Shown here in pieces: positions 11,186-22,571 of a stretch of 64,000 nt of DNA. Source of the stretch: Isoetes taiwanensis (taxonomy: Eukaryota; Streptophyta; Lycopodiopsida; Isoetales; Isoetaceae); the NCBI GenBank assembly GCA_021234155.1, contig JAJEKV010000052.1:6293857-6357856 (forward strand), written 5' to 3'. Below the pieces are notes generated by a model. The model saw nothing but the letters and a program-made list of their open reading frames with translations, searched no databases and was not told the origin of the DNA. Both the position numbers and the translations under genes were made by a program. How positions within the stretch are numbered: position 1 is the stretch's first letter; each line of letters begins with the position of its first letter.

Positions 11186-13146
11186 CTCGTGGATCACCTT
11201 CTTAAGCCTTCGCTTTTCTTTGTTCTTCAGCTTCTTATCCCAATCCAGTTCTTGAATACTCCTTGTATACTACTCTCAACCCTTCAATCCCTTTATTTGG
11301 CCCAACCAGCTTGTTGAAATGGTCCCCTGGAGGCCTTTTTGTCAATCAATTCCTTAGCACTTTGGTTATGAACATCGTTTTCAAAACTCGCTTTTCATGC
11401 CGCAGCACAGTTTTACAGTCAAGGGTTTCGGAGTGGTGACGCGACTTTTTTTAGCAAAAATATCGTGAAAATCCAGTGTTTGTTTTTCTTATCTTCTATC
11501 CGCCGCACAAAAATTATCCTTCTTGTTATTTCTCTTTATCAAACAGCTTTGTGCCTTTTGCACACCGGTTCCCAAAAAAAAAAAAAAAGATCATCGGATC
11601 ATGGGTTTGAAAGCATATCAACATATCAATCCGTGGTTGCCAATTTTCAGCTTTCCCAATTTAAATTCTTTTCGATATTTGGCGTAGAGGGCCAGCAAAG
11701 ACTTTGGCTAGCCCCCTTTATCCGACCCACAATCTGTGATTCGTGATCATAGTTCCTGGCCGGTTCATCCGGAAGCATACAAAGGGATTATTTCAGGATC
11801 ACCCAACTCCCAGATCTCGCGTGATCGAAAAGATAGGTAAAACTTGAGTCCAATCTCACCATTGCATTAATCGATCGAGATTCTTTGGCTTCATGGATTC
11901 GACCACCTTGGCATACATTTATTATCTCTGCTTGTCCTGCAAGTATCTCGCGACCATGTAAACCGAAAGCAGCTCATATCTATTACGGCTGGCATCATCT
12001 GCCTATTCAATGCTCTATCTAGTCATGAAAACACGATTCGTGAGCATCAAGAAACATCTTTGCCACCGTGGCTTCATTTTATTACTTATTTCAAAGAGGG
12101 CCAGCTGCATGGCTAGCCCCCATCCATACACACCGCAGAGAATCGACCGTTTGATACCTTGACTACCTCGCATCACATACACCAAGTAGCATATTATATC
12201 CATCTGCCACGCATCGCCGCCATAAAACTCATTTTTCATGCCAAGATGCCCCGTGTCGAATTCCTTCAATGCTCATCTATCTATTCATAGCTGAAGCAGT
12301 AATTTTCCCTCTGCATCATTCTATTCTAAGAACACCAATTCCCCAAAAAAATGGCTTACAACATATCCCGCCAGTTATTATCCGAGAGAAGCTTCCATTT
12401 CAGCACACATATCGATTCCCTTATACGCAATCTATCTTTAGTATTTCTAAATTACGGCAGATATTTATTTGCCAAGTATTATCCCGCGACTAGCCGCGAA
12501 GAAGACATCTCGCTAGAAATGCCGCATCACCGCCATGAAACGGCCATTTAGGGTTTACACATTTTAGGTCTTGAAACCTATTTGGGTTGATAACGGATCA
12601 CGGTGGCCCCACGCTCCACGCCTGCCTGACCCGCCACCCGCCACGCCTTCTTTTATTCAGGCTTCACGCCTCTTTTCTATCACGCCGCCCTTTAACTGGT
12701 CGATAACGGTCACGGGCCTCATTACCTGCCGGGCCAGGCTCCTGCCTGCGGGGCCAACCCACGCCAAAGCCACGCTTTTGTTCAACGCCCACGCTTGAGT
12801 ACACGCTTTCCATGGCTGATAATGGGTTCGCTTTTATGGTGTTTACACTTTTAAAGACCCCTCTAATTGTTTTTTAGCAACATTTTGGGCTCTATTTGTT
12901 AAATGGCCTTACCCATAATATAAGGGATGGTCTTTATGTTTTTGGCCAAAAAGTTCTTATGATCCATGTTCCGTGATCGACCTTCCTTCGGATCCTCTTC
13001 GCCCTCAACGCTAATCAAGGCGGATCTTTTCTGACGATTGTAACCCAACCGTTACCATCATTTTACTAATAATTTTGGCACCATGTTGTAATTATTCGGA
13101 CTTGTCTTATAAAAGTCTCATACATGTTTTCGCATAAAAAACTTTT

Positions 13147-13156
13147 AGGGGGGAGG
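13147..13156 (+). promoter_or_regulatory. Polypurine tract of the nested element
   Basis: AGGGGGGAGG lies three bases before the TGTT start of the 3' LTR, the position expected of the plus-strand primer in LTR retrotransposons. Confidence 0.85.
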
Positions 13157-13159
13157 CGT

Positions 13160-13503
13160 TGTTAACCACCTAGTGGTTAACATTGTGCATGCATGTTAGG
13201 TGCATGCACATGTTAGGTCGATGGTGGCGGTGACACTTGGCATGACTAGGGTTAACATAAGTGTAGGGCAGATTAGTTAGATGTAATGGCTCTCGACGGC
13301 GGTCTACACTATATTTGAACCGAGCCTCTTCAGATGTACCAGGTTTGATCTCATATTTGAGAGCCTCATTTGTACGTTCCTCTTCATTCTTTGTGCATAT
13401 TTCCTTGTCTTGTTCTTATTTTGTGATCATGAGCATGGCAGCCTTGTAGCATCCCTAAGAAGTCATGGATCTGCTGCTGGGTGTATGCCAAGAATCCAAA
13501 ACA
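13160..13503 (+). repeat. 3' LTR of the nested element
   Basis: Starts TGTTAACC directly after the polypurine tract and ends CCAAAACA directly before the right-hand CTAAT. Homologous over its whole length to 10819-11161. Confidence 0.92.
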
Positions 13504-13508
13504 CTAAT
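13504..13508 (+). repeat. Target-site duplication, right (CTAAT)
   Basis: Exact copy of 10814-10818, immediately after the CA end of the 3' LTR. Confidence 0.9.
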
Positions 13509-16500
13509 AGTTAGTAGTAATTGTAATTATGTAAGCTATATGTTTTGCATGTATAGTTCCCCCGTTATTCTTCCTCCCATAGCATAACGGATCAAAAGAA
13601 GAGATGCTGTGCAATTGCAGGGTGAAGCAATCCACATCCTCAACACTCTTCGCAACACGATAACGACAAGAGGACTCGACGATGAGACATCGATGGAGTC
13701 GAAGAAACAATATCGGAGCACAGAGTCGCTTAGTTGCCAAGACAAAGAGTTCAAGATGAAAGACCTTTTTTTTTTTTTTTTTTTTTTTCAGGCCACCCTT
13801 GGGCTTTGAAAAGCGGCATGGAAGATTTCAAGTGATCAACTACATCAGCAAGCCACCAGCAATGAGAGAGGCTTTAACGAACAAAGTCAACCTCTACATC
13901 AAAGAGGATCCACCGCCAAGGAGACTCAAGTATCGAAGCGACTCGGGAAGAACGTTACCTTGCTAATTCAAGCGAACGTAACGAGTGGATGAGCTTCTAG
14001 CAAGCTCAAGCATCTAAGGCCATGGGACCTAGTAGGTTAAATGTATGGACGTTAACATCCATATTGGGATTAGAAGGCATTTCCGTGATATTCTCGCCGA
14101 AAGGATTGCCCCAATATTAAGCTTGCCGTCAAGTATTGGGAAGGAAACGATAGGAGTAACTAAAATTATACACGATTGTTAACAGACATCCAACATATTG
14201 AAACCACTTGGTGAGATTGATCACCCCGCTAAGAAGGAATCATTACTAGGATAATTGTTGACCATGTATAAATCTAGTACCTCAAAAAGAATAATCCAAC
14301 CGAAAAGAAAAAAGTAATCTAACAAGTCCGCCAACTTGTTACGATGACATCAATTGATTAGTAGGAATATTCCAAGAATTTAAATAACTAAGAAAGGGGA
14401 ATCTCTAGAATATAAAAGAATAATACATGTAAGGCCAATCTAAAATAAGAATTATAGTAATCAAATAGTCTTTTGAGTCAAAAGGAATTGTCATGATGAC
14501 AAAACCTTGTGGTTTGGAATCGTTCTAACTAAGTAGGTAACCCATAACTATATTAAAATAAATGATAACATAATATGTGCATCCGATTATATATGTTAGC
14601 TAAGGCTAGTAAATTAATGTGCTAAGTAAGAAGCATATAACCTCTTAAGGGGAGAGAATAGATATGACGTTGTGTACAATGTCATTGAAGGGGAGCAGAC
14701 CATTTTTTTTTCAAGAAAGTGGAGGGCTCAATCTTATGATTGAACGTACTTGCATCGGTGGGCGTAACCCGTAGAATAGAGTTCACTCCGCAATGGCGTA
14801 AGCAAATAGAGCGTAAGCTGTGATAGACACCTTAGTGTTCGGGGAGGCCTTCAACGCATGGTGACCGACGTAGTAGCTAACTACACCAATGAATGGAGCA
14901 AAACTATGGGAGCAACGCAATGACCAAGTCATCTCCAAATTACTCGACGCCGGGGCAATGGATGGATGCATTCTAGCCTTAGGTAAGGCATGCGCATGCA
15001 TTATAAGCTTTAATGTGTCTTATAGATAAGTTAAATATATCCTAATAATTGCATAGAATCTCACGTGACATATATGTATCATACGGAAATAAGTTAAATA
15101 ACAACGATAATGTGTGGTAGCATGTTAATTAATCCTTCGCAAGGATGCAATTCCTTCAAGGATAGCCATATGACCTGGGTCCTTATAAATATAGATAGAA
15201 AATAGAATTCGGGGATATACTTAAGTGCATCTTAGGGATATACTTCCAAGGGTAAGGCGGGACCCAAGGAAGAGAATAAGAAGCACATCTAATTTTGTGT
15301 ATGATAAATAAAACCTTCTCTATGTAACAATAGGTCTAAATCGGGGTTATTGTTTAAATAATCTTGTGATCTAAAAGTCGTTAAATATTGCAAAGCTTAG
15401 AGTAAATATAATTGTACTATCTAAGTAAGGTATCCCGGTACTATGATAATGTTAATTCATAAATATTACCTTAGGGTAATTATGTTAATCACAAGCATTA
15501 AAAAGCCAGCAAAAATCGCAAGGCATGTCGATTTGTGTTTAGATTGTCCTCATGTATAGTTAAGATTAATCCACGCATGCGACTTATGCTAGGTATGTGT
15601 TGCGTAAGTGTTTACCGATGATGGACCACTACGGTGATCCTAGGACGTGCGGTGTAATGTCAATGCTGACTGGCGGTTAAACTTTGGATGACTGGAAGGT
15701 AGATTAAAAAGTCTACTTCCGCCCTATTTCGGCAGATGACCTCGAGAGATAAGAGGTCATTCAGGAATGCATTAAGGGAAAAGCACTCTGGCCCCATATA
15801 TGCATTGATAGGAGGAATCTGTCCTTCACGCCCCATATACGGGAAGGACCTATTCTCCACGTTGGGCAACTAAAGGTGTAGGCATGAGTGGCATATAGGC
15901 ATTGTAGGCATTTTGTCTCCGCGCCACGATGGAAGAAGCATCCTCTTCAGGGGCCCCAAGCTTATTTTTGCTTCATTGTCGGGAACAAGCTTGTAGCTAT
16001 TGCATCAATTCGCACGGGTCCCAAGGTGCTACTGGATTGAGGCAGTAGATGGGGCGGCGCAATTGCCATGAGCGAGACTATGTACCATTGCGATTCTGAG
16101 TTATTGAAGATGAAAGCCTCTTAAAACGGGTTGCCCTTTTTTTGAGATAGTCGGAATCATTTTTCGACCTTAGCATTCCATTCCGCCTCTACAACTTCTC
16201 AAAGACACCATCCATGCATGACTTGGCATTATATATACTTGAGGTTCTAGATAAGCGTGCCCAATTCACGAGCCCTCGGTAGTCATTATCTAAGCTTGTC
16301 TAGTATCATCATTCTTTGCAAAGGGTTTTCCCTTGAAAACCTTTCGGTGAGGGGTTTTTAATCCTAGTAGTAATGATTGTACTAGCCCATTATATGGGTC
16401 CCATGACCTATTGGTCTCCGTGGGCGTTAAAAAACTATTCTATTCTATTCTATTCCTAAGGGAGATTAGCCATGTATTCATGTAGATAGGTGGGGTGGTC

Positions 16501-16648
16501 ACCATATAACCAAAATTTTATTAATAATTAAAATGGCACGTGATATGTGTAAGTATTATAGTAGTATATCGTATGCATCGAGGTTGATTGCGAGGTTAGG
16601 AAGACTCAAGGTGGGGAGACCCACGATCTTTGCGGACAACATCAATTC
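13509..16648. other. Right part of the putative LTR-element interior; no gene seen
   Basis: Continues the sequence interrupted by the nested element. It holds a 23-base T run (13766-13788), AT-rich non-coding sequence to about 16.1 kb, and a possible non-LTR tail at 16277-16455 (listed separately). No integrase or chromodomain frame is found in the kilobases before the 3' LTR, where a chromovirus would carry them. Confidence 0.5.
16277..16455 (+). mobile_element. Possible 3' tail of a non-LTR element ending in (CTATT)n
   Basis: A stretch with GAGCCCTCGG, then TTTTCCCTTGAAAACC and GGGGTTTTTAATCC, and later ATGGGTCCCATGACC, ends in about four CTATT units (16435-16455). The GAAAAC...GGGGTTTTTAATCC part recurs at 23492-23529. 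Ending in a short simple repeat is common for plant LINE/RTE 3' ends. No coding sequence is visible upstream, so this would be a 5'-truncated copy. Assignment is inference. Confidence 0.35.
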
Positions 16649-16661
16649 AAGGTGGGGAGAA
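16649..16661 (+). promoter_or_regulatory. Polypurine tract before the right LTR
   Basis: AAGGTGGGGAGAA runs directly into TGTAGCG. GGTGGGGAGAATGT is a familiar polypurine-to-LTR junction in plant Ty3/gypsy elements. A similar AAGGTGGGGAGA occurs about 42 bases upstream. Confidence 0.6.
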
Positions 16662-18144
16662 TGTAGCGTTCGGTCGATACTACGGTTTCAAGACGATATC
16701 TGCGTCTTGCACGCCGCGATACCGCCGTCCAATCGGCGTGTCTGCGACGGCGTGTAACCAAGCAAGGATGCCCTAGGGGGGGCAACTTGCAGGTGCGCAC
16801 CATAACAATGTCGCACTTAAGACCTTTTAACCCATTAAAGGCGGAACCGGGGTCATGAAACCCTAAACCTAACTAATAGCCTACATAAGGCACCAAACCC
16901 TAACTTTCCTTTACCGCCCCACAGGACCTTCGAGCTCCGGTTAGCGGCGCTGAGGAGGCAATTCCAACTCCCGATCTGCCCGTGCGCTGACTTGTCGGAT
17001 CATCCTTCAAACCATCCCGAAGCGAGCGGAGACATGGGCGCTTTTTGGATCGAGAGAGTGAACCCGAGGATCGGTATTTGGTTGATCGAATAGCTAAACC
17101 TTATTCCGGCCTTGAACCAGTAGGTTTAGCCCATTAAATCACCTTTAGTAGCCAAAGCAGATCACGAGATTGACTCTAACTAAAGAACCTAACTCTATGA
17201 ATTAGATTAGTTCTTATTACTTATGTTGATATGATGGACGGATGTATTACGTGGACTCATTGTATTGGGAAGGGGGGTAGAGACTTAAAGCTTAGTAGAT
17301 GATGCTCCTAGCTAGTTCCTCTTAGTGCATTACTAGAATTCGGCACGGTAATGCGAGGAGCCCACTCGGGTTGTGGGTGAAGGGGCCGGCTTAGAAACGA
17401 GGTTAGGTGTTCTGACCCTTGACCGACCCGGTGTGTGTAAGGTCTCTGGGGGATCGAGTGACTAGGTCTAATGGCTTGCCACCGAGTGTGGGTAAGGCAT
17501 GGGCGACACCGTGGGGTGGAGTTCACCTTCGATGGGTTAAGTCGAATAAGGGCGGTGGCCCTCTAGTCACCTTGGGTCAGCATGTAGATCTCCGGAGGGA
17601 GGATCCCTATCCGCCCCATCGGTTTGGGGAGATGTAACCGAGGAATAGCCCCTTTGGCTATGCACCCGGGCCGGTCAGGTCCCAACACTTTTCAACCTAC
17701 TGCGCAAAGTGTACATGTGGGGGGACGGATGGAGTGGACAACCCTAAGCCATGTTCTTATGCCATCCCAATCCATTGTCATGATTGCATGTCAGACCGAA
17801 CTCGAGACCCAAGCTTGTCGGTCATCCCACGGAGTCCGAGCCTTGGGTAGGAACTTCCCCTTTGTATTGTGCCGATCTTTGTATATGCAGGAGATGTTGA
17901 TGTGCCACCCCGCCGAGGTGGATATATGATGTTATGTTCTTGGCGTGTATGTTTACGCCCGCGACTAAGGTAGGCCCCGAGGGGCGGGGGTAAAATGGCC
18001 CCTTCACTCTTCCCCGCGTGGACTCAGGGCGGTCCGCGATTGATATGTGGAGGGGGCCCCGTATCGTGTATGGAGCTGGTGCGGGGGGATGAACTCCTGT
18101 TTGTATCACGGTGCGGGCATCGATATGAGTAGGGGGCGTCCACA
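16662..18144 (+). repeat. LTR-like copy B (probable right LTR, 1,483 bp)
   Basis: The start TGTAGCG is set by the polypurine tract just before it, the end GGGGGCGTCCACA by homology with copy A. Only 17167-18144 is shared with copy A; the first 0.5 kb has no partner in the window. It contains an ORF on plus (17419-17637) and others on minus that read through the shared repeat and are not genes. Confidence 0.6.
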
Positions 18145-19390
18145 AAAGCCATAGCCAAACATGCGAGAATAAAGGACCTAAAGCAAGCTATCTATCTTTG
18201 CTTCTGCCTTCCTATTCTATTGCTGAGAATAAAGATTAGAAGGGAAAACTACCTGGTAGTACTCGAAGTATATTTCTTTGTTTTAAAAAATAAATTTTAA
18301 AAATACATGCGTGAAATTCGCCTTCGATCATTTGAGGCTATAGCATACCTTTTGGCGTAGACATTCATCTTTGAGGTGACTAACCTAGCCACAACTCCTT
18401 TGCATTCGACATATTACATGTTTAGCTATTTATAAGAAATTTATCGTGGCGGTCAAGGCTGCCGCGAACATTTCTCTTTCCCAACTTACTCCTGCAAAGG
18501 GGGATTTGTATATCTGTGGACTCTGTTTTGGGGCTTGCGAATTAGGGCCTTGGGCCTTACAAATCATAGCAGATATGCTTCACGTCCAAGCCTTCTTTAT
18601 ATACTTCCTGTTGTTGACGAAACAGGGGATTATATCTTAAATTGGAGTTTTCATTGGAATTCCTCAGTTTATGACCAAAATTTCAAGCCTCAAAATCTGG
18701 TTAATCTGGAAAGGAGCGGGCCTCAAAATCTTCAGCAACTTATTTTTTGCCATAGCCATTTTGCTAGAGAATCCCTACGGAGTTTTACCCATCAAAAAGC
18801 TCGTCCATGTAACCCTAAACCATCTGCATATTGTACAGGTTACTTACCCATTATGCATTTTATCTATCCGCCTCTGAAACTACCGACAAAGAACATGCAT
18901 GTAGATGTGCAATGAGATCCCTGCCTTAACATCAAACCAAGAATTTACGTTTGAACCTATGAGTGCTCCATGTATCTAAGGCTCCAGGGCGCCTTGTCAC
19001 ACGACTCCGCAGCCTGAAATTATAAGGCGAACTTAGAAGGCAGGCTATGGCTTAAAAAAACTGCGTCTGATGTGGCGTTTCCTTTCTGCAGTAGGTGTGG
19101 CCAAATTCGGCCTGAACAAAACTCCAAGACCACAAATACCATGATCTACATCGAAATTTTGAGGTAGTCTGCCGGAGTTGCTTGCAGAGCAAGAAATCGT
19201 AGCTTTTACTCCCTTTTTTTTAAGTTTTAGTTATTTTTTTGACACACGTGTTGCGCTCAGTCTTTTTCCTGAGACGAAAATATTTCATCAAACAAAAAAG
19301 GAAGGTGGCTTATATATATGTTGTGATAATACACTTACTTGAAACAATTTGGCAGAGATAACGTTATGCACAAAGCAAAAAGCCATTCTA
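18145..19390. other. No supported gene
   Basis: A 126-codon plus-strand frame (18535-18915) has no motif, signal peptide or membrane pattern that I recognise, and overlaps other frames of similar length. Nothing else stands out apart from an AT-rich tract near 19200-19330. Confidence 0.5.
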
Positions 19391-19397
19391 GATTGTT

Positions 19398-20145
19398 TCT
19401 ACAATGGTATAAGTGCCAAGCTTAACCACACCATCCGTTGTTTTACATCCAGCATACAGATCGCATAACCGCTCAAGCTGTCCCCTTGTCGTGTTCCACT
19501 CTTCAAGGATGCCTTGTATCATTTTTGAGCAAATTCATAGAAATAATTTTCAATATCTCCAACAAAATGAACTCTACATATAGACATGCATTATATACCT
19601 CAAAAATTTCTTCACGCTCCGAAGGAAGAAAATCCTGCAAGTTGTGACCTAGAATAGATTTCCAGACAACCTAGTATGGAGCAAAAACCTTGACTGTAGA
19701 GTTCAATCTGGCCATCAAGAGCCTTAATGGTAGCTAAACCTATTCCGACAGAGGCAAGAAGCAACTGTAAACACTCGTGCACGCTAGTGTAATCATTGTA
19801 CAATGAGCTCTTCAATCGTAGCATGGTTTTATTTCTGAAGTCATCGCTAAACTCGTTCGGATATTCTTCTTTACAACTTATTTCATCTCTCTGCATCCAG
19901 GGTAAGCAATTTTTCTCTTCTTTTGTTATGAACTGTGCTAATATTTCTCCTTCATTGCCTTCTGATCTGTGTTTTGTCGAAAACCCAGATACCCTCCTTA
20001 AATAGAAGAAAAAGCTATCAAGGAAATCACTTTCCTCATATACGCTCTTAGAAACCAGAGTTGCCACTGCAGCTCTAGAGTTGTGCTGCCTCTGTAGTTG
20101 TAGAGCTCCTCTTGAGCTTGCATCACAACTTTGGCAGAATAGCAA
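19398..20145 (-). CDS. Unrecognised plant-like coding blocks (gene fragment or pseudogene)
   Basis: Three blocks on the minus strand read like protein. Block 1 runs from an ATG at 20145 to about 19690, over 140 residues without a stop; it is mixed hydrophilic, with stretches such as YEESDFLDSFFFYLRR and TMLRLKSSLYNDYTSVHECL. Block 2 (19670-19599) follows an AG and ends at GAG before a good donor, GTATATAA; it encodes VVWKSILGHNLQDFLPSERE and four further residues. Block 3 (from about 19512 to a stop near 19398) contains ILEEWNTTRGQLERLCDLYA. The implied introns are short and the phase between blocks 2 and 3 is off by one base, so either the splice choices are wrong or a frame is broken. I do not recognise the family. 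Acceptor and donor choices are inference; the intact first block is what is seen. No repeat overlaps it, which sets it apart from its surroundings. Confidence 0.35.
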
Positions 20146-22571
20146 GCCCTACTGCGAGATTAAAAGCGCGACGATCAGAAACCTTGAGTGATGCCGGAAT
20201 GGTTCAATAGCCTCATGCTGGCATAGCCTGATGCCGTTTTTGCGATGGATGCCAAAAAAAACCTAAGCACCTTATGTTTCGTTCATTTTTGGACCATCAG
20301 ATCTGCTCATCTAATCCTAGCCGTCAAAGTTAGGGCGTGATCCACGATACACCCTATAACATTATAATATAAGAAAGATGTGGGGTGCTCTTACTAGCTC
20401 TTAGGCTCGACCTATTCCTAGTCTTTAGAAGGTAGGTGCTATCCCGTTCGGTCATGTGCAAGATGTGGTACACATCGTTTATATGGCATTGAAGGAGTAG
20501 GAGGTGATGATGGGGATTATAGGAAGGGTAAGTAGGCATTTGTAGGTGAAATCATGTTCGGAGGCCTTACCCAATATTCCAAAAGAACAAAATCACAAAA
20601 ATGGCCTGAGGTGAACTACAACAAAGACGACCCTATGCTCTTAAACTGAACTTTAATTTTCATAGCTGTACAAAATCTGAGTATGATGAGGAATTGAATT
20701 ATCAACTCTTGTATAATTCAGTTTGGCAAGATGCTAATGGAATATCCTTGATCTGCTTTCCAAATTTGGGACTTTGGCGATGCGTGCCCAAGGATTGCAG
20801 CTTTCTTCTGAAACTAATTGTGGTCAATCGCAGAAGAACAACCGTGGAACAACCGAATCACTATCTGCGAGGTTCATCGAGTATGGTGGTGCTTTCGAGC
20901 AAAGTCCTCGATCTCAATTCTATGTCTTCGAGATAAGAAAGAAACCCCAATCCCAACAAAAAATTTGAGCTCCATATATTCAATGGTGGGGCTAACCCCA
21001 GGTGCACGCTAGATGTTCCTCTGCATTCTTTAGACTATCAAATGGGCATCATCGCCAAATAATCTTCTTTGCTTTCGCGGGATTTGCCCTCACAAGTAGC
21101 ATTTATTTTACGGATTTGGTTCCAAATGGACTCCATTTTAGGGGCAACGCCGAGATCAAGGTTCAACTTTTAGCTTATCATTAAGATAATCCATTAGCAT
21201 CATAGATGCTCGAGGCATGTGCATGTGATCGCATTCAAAGAAGTAATGTGGAATGGGAAGAGGAGTGGATTCGGTGTAGCAGAGGCGGGGCGCTTCGCTA
21301 GCAGGCGTCGTTCGGTGTAGGCGAGGGCAGCTCTGCCGGCCCGGTAGGAAGCGTTTAGAAAGCAGCGGCGGCTGGCGATAACCGATACCGGGAATCGATG
21401 CCCTCACCATTCCACAACGATGAATAAGAAAAGAAACGATTCTTCGGTTTTAGCATATGGCTTGAAGTTTAGATTCAGAGAAGCTCGACTATGGCTTGAA
21501 GTTCAGGTAGTTCAGGTAAGCTATGGTTTGGCGATTCTATGGATTCAAATTTCAACAGAGTTCAGGTAAGCTCAGCGGCTATGGCGATGGATCAGAGTTC
21601 TGCCGCTATGGGGCTTGGAGTTCCGTCGTTTCCCCCTTCCTCGACTGCACACAGGTGAATGAAACATAGTTGTAATAGGTCAAGCAAGAATGCTACATCG
21701 ATTTTCCATTCTTGATTAGAATGGTTGCAACGTGGCAAGCTATTATTGGATGAAAAACAAGAATTCACACCAACTTACCTTGACGTCTAGTTTCGGAGTT
21801 CTGCCGACTGTAAAGAGTTATTGCAATTTTGGGTGTTTGCTTTTGGGTATTACTGAGATTTTGAGAGTTCTCTTTGATCAAAATAATTTTTGAATTATTA
21901 GCCAAAGGTTTGAGTTCCGTTTCCATTCTCGGGCTTTTTTATAGTTATTCCGTCAGATCTGAGTGTCCTACTAATACATCAAAGTGCGTTTTTTATTTCC
22001 TCTAGGTTTTACACAAATTTTTCATTTGGATTCATCCATGACGATGTTTGAAGGTTCGAAACAATAGGCACATTCTGAGACTCTGGATTAATTTTTAGAC
22101 AATGCTTCGAGCTTGGGTGAGATCTTAGAGTGCAAAATTTGAATCGAAGGCATCGCCTTCAAAATAAAAAAATGAAGGGTACCATCAAAGAAATCAAAGA
22201 AAAGGTAAAAAAAAGGGGGGTAACTAAAGTTATCATCTGAATGGTAGCCCAATGTTTAGGTTGTTGGGTACACCCAGCCCTAACCTAAAACCCATTGTAT
22301 GAATGGAAAAAAGTTTAAAGGTTCGAAGTTTTTTTTCTTTATTGAAGGACGTCAATCTATTCACCATCACCTTAAACATGCCATATGTACTAGATAATCA
22401 CATGTAAAGCAACTCCTAGCATAAGATACCGTGGATTAGCTGCCATGTGATATGTAGAATGTGATGTAGTTAAAGGTTCAAAGTTGCATTGAATAAATGA
22501 AAAATGTTATAGATTTGAAGTTCCAAAGGACAAAACGGGCTTAGTAAGTACATTATGAACAATAACCTTCT
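20146..22571. other. No supported gene
   Basis: Short frames only. Around 21450-21620 short phrases (ATGGCTTGAAGTT, AGTTCAGGTAAGCT) each occur twice, a small local duplication. Near 22320 and 22470 AAAGGTTCGAAGTT and AAAGGTTCAAAGTT form another pair. No motif of a known family is visible. Confidence 0.5.

Larger units (their letters stand above)
11162..13159 (+). other. Non-coding interior of the nested LTR element
   Basis: No frame longer than 93 codons exists and none matches gag, RT or integrase. A 15-base A run lies at 11574-11588, and a CG/CCACGCC-rich block at about 12590-12810 contrasts with AT-rich flanks. The latter may be a captured host fragment or a structured packaging region; neither can be shown here. 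Confidence 0.75.
10819..13503 (+). mobile_element. Complete non-autonomous LTR retrotransposon (2,685 bp)
   Basis: All structural hallmarks are present: direct terminal repeats of 343 and 344 bases, each starting TGTT and ending AACA; a primer-binding-like site after the left LTR; a polypurine tract immediately before the right LTR; and a perfect 5-base target duplication, CTAAT. The 2.0-kb interior has no gag or pol frame, so the element would need enzymes from a relative, like the LARD or TRIM classes of plant elements; its size is between these two. It lies inside the larger putative element at 4987-18144 and in the same orientation, and is therefore the younger insertion. Whether it is a Copia or Gypsy derivative cannot be told from the sequence. 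Confidence 0.92.
4987..18144 (+). mobile_element. Probable large decayed Ty3/gypsy-like LTR element with a nested insertion
   Basis: Two direct copies of about 980 bases (4987-5967 and 17167-18144) lie 12.2 kb apart. The left copy ends in CACA and is followed at once by a site resembling the initiator-Met primer-binding site. The right copy has, 0.5 kb upstream, a purine tract running directly into TGTAGCG, as expected at the start of a 3' LTR. The ends GACGTCACA and TGTAGCG are roughly inverted, as in plant Del/Tekay-type LTRs. No gag, protease, RT or integrase frame can be read between the copies, so the element is either non-autonomous or badly degraded. A second LTR element (10819-13503) sits inside. 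Alternative: two unrelated solo LTRs of one family. No matching target duplication is visible, because the left LTR appears to lack its first 0.5 kb. Confidence 0.55.

Noticed and set aside
16561-16757. Plus-strand frame crossing the polypurine tract as a possible gene
   Set aside because: It reads across the element-to-LTR junction; at best the upstream part is the end of a decayed polyprotein.
17308-18145. Several 70-107 codon frames on both strands within the right LTR
   Set aside because: They run through a repeat shared with 4987-5967, where the same frames are broken differently.
19398-19512. Alternative frame of the third coding block reading SGTRQGDSLSGYA, like the RT motif G-RQGDPLS
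   Set aside because: No other RT motif occurs on either side, and the other frame reads more like a continuous protein.
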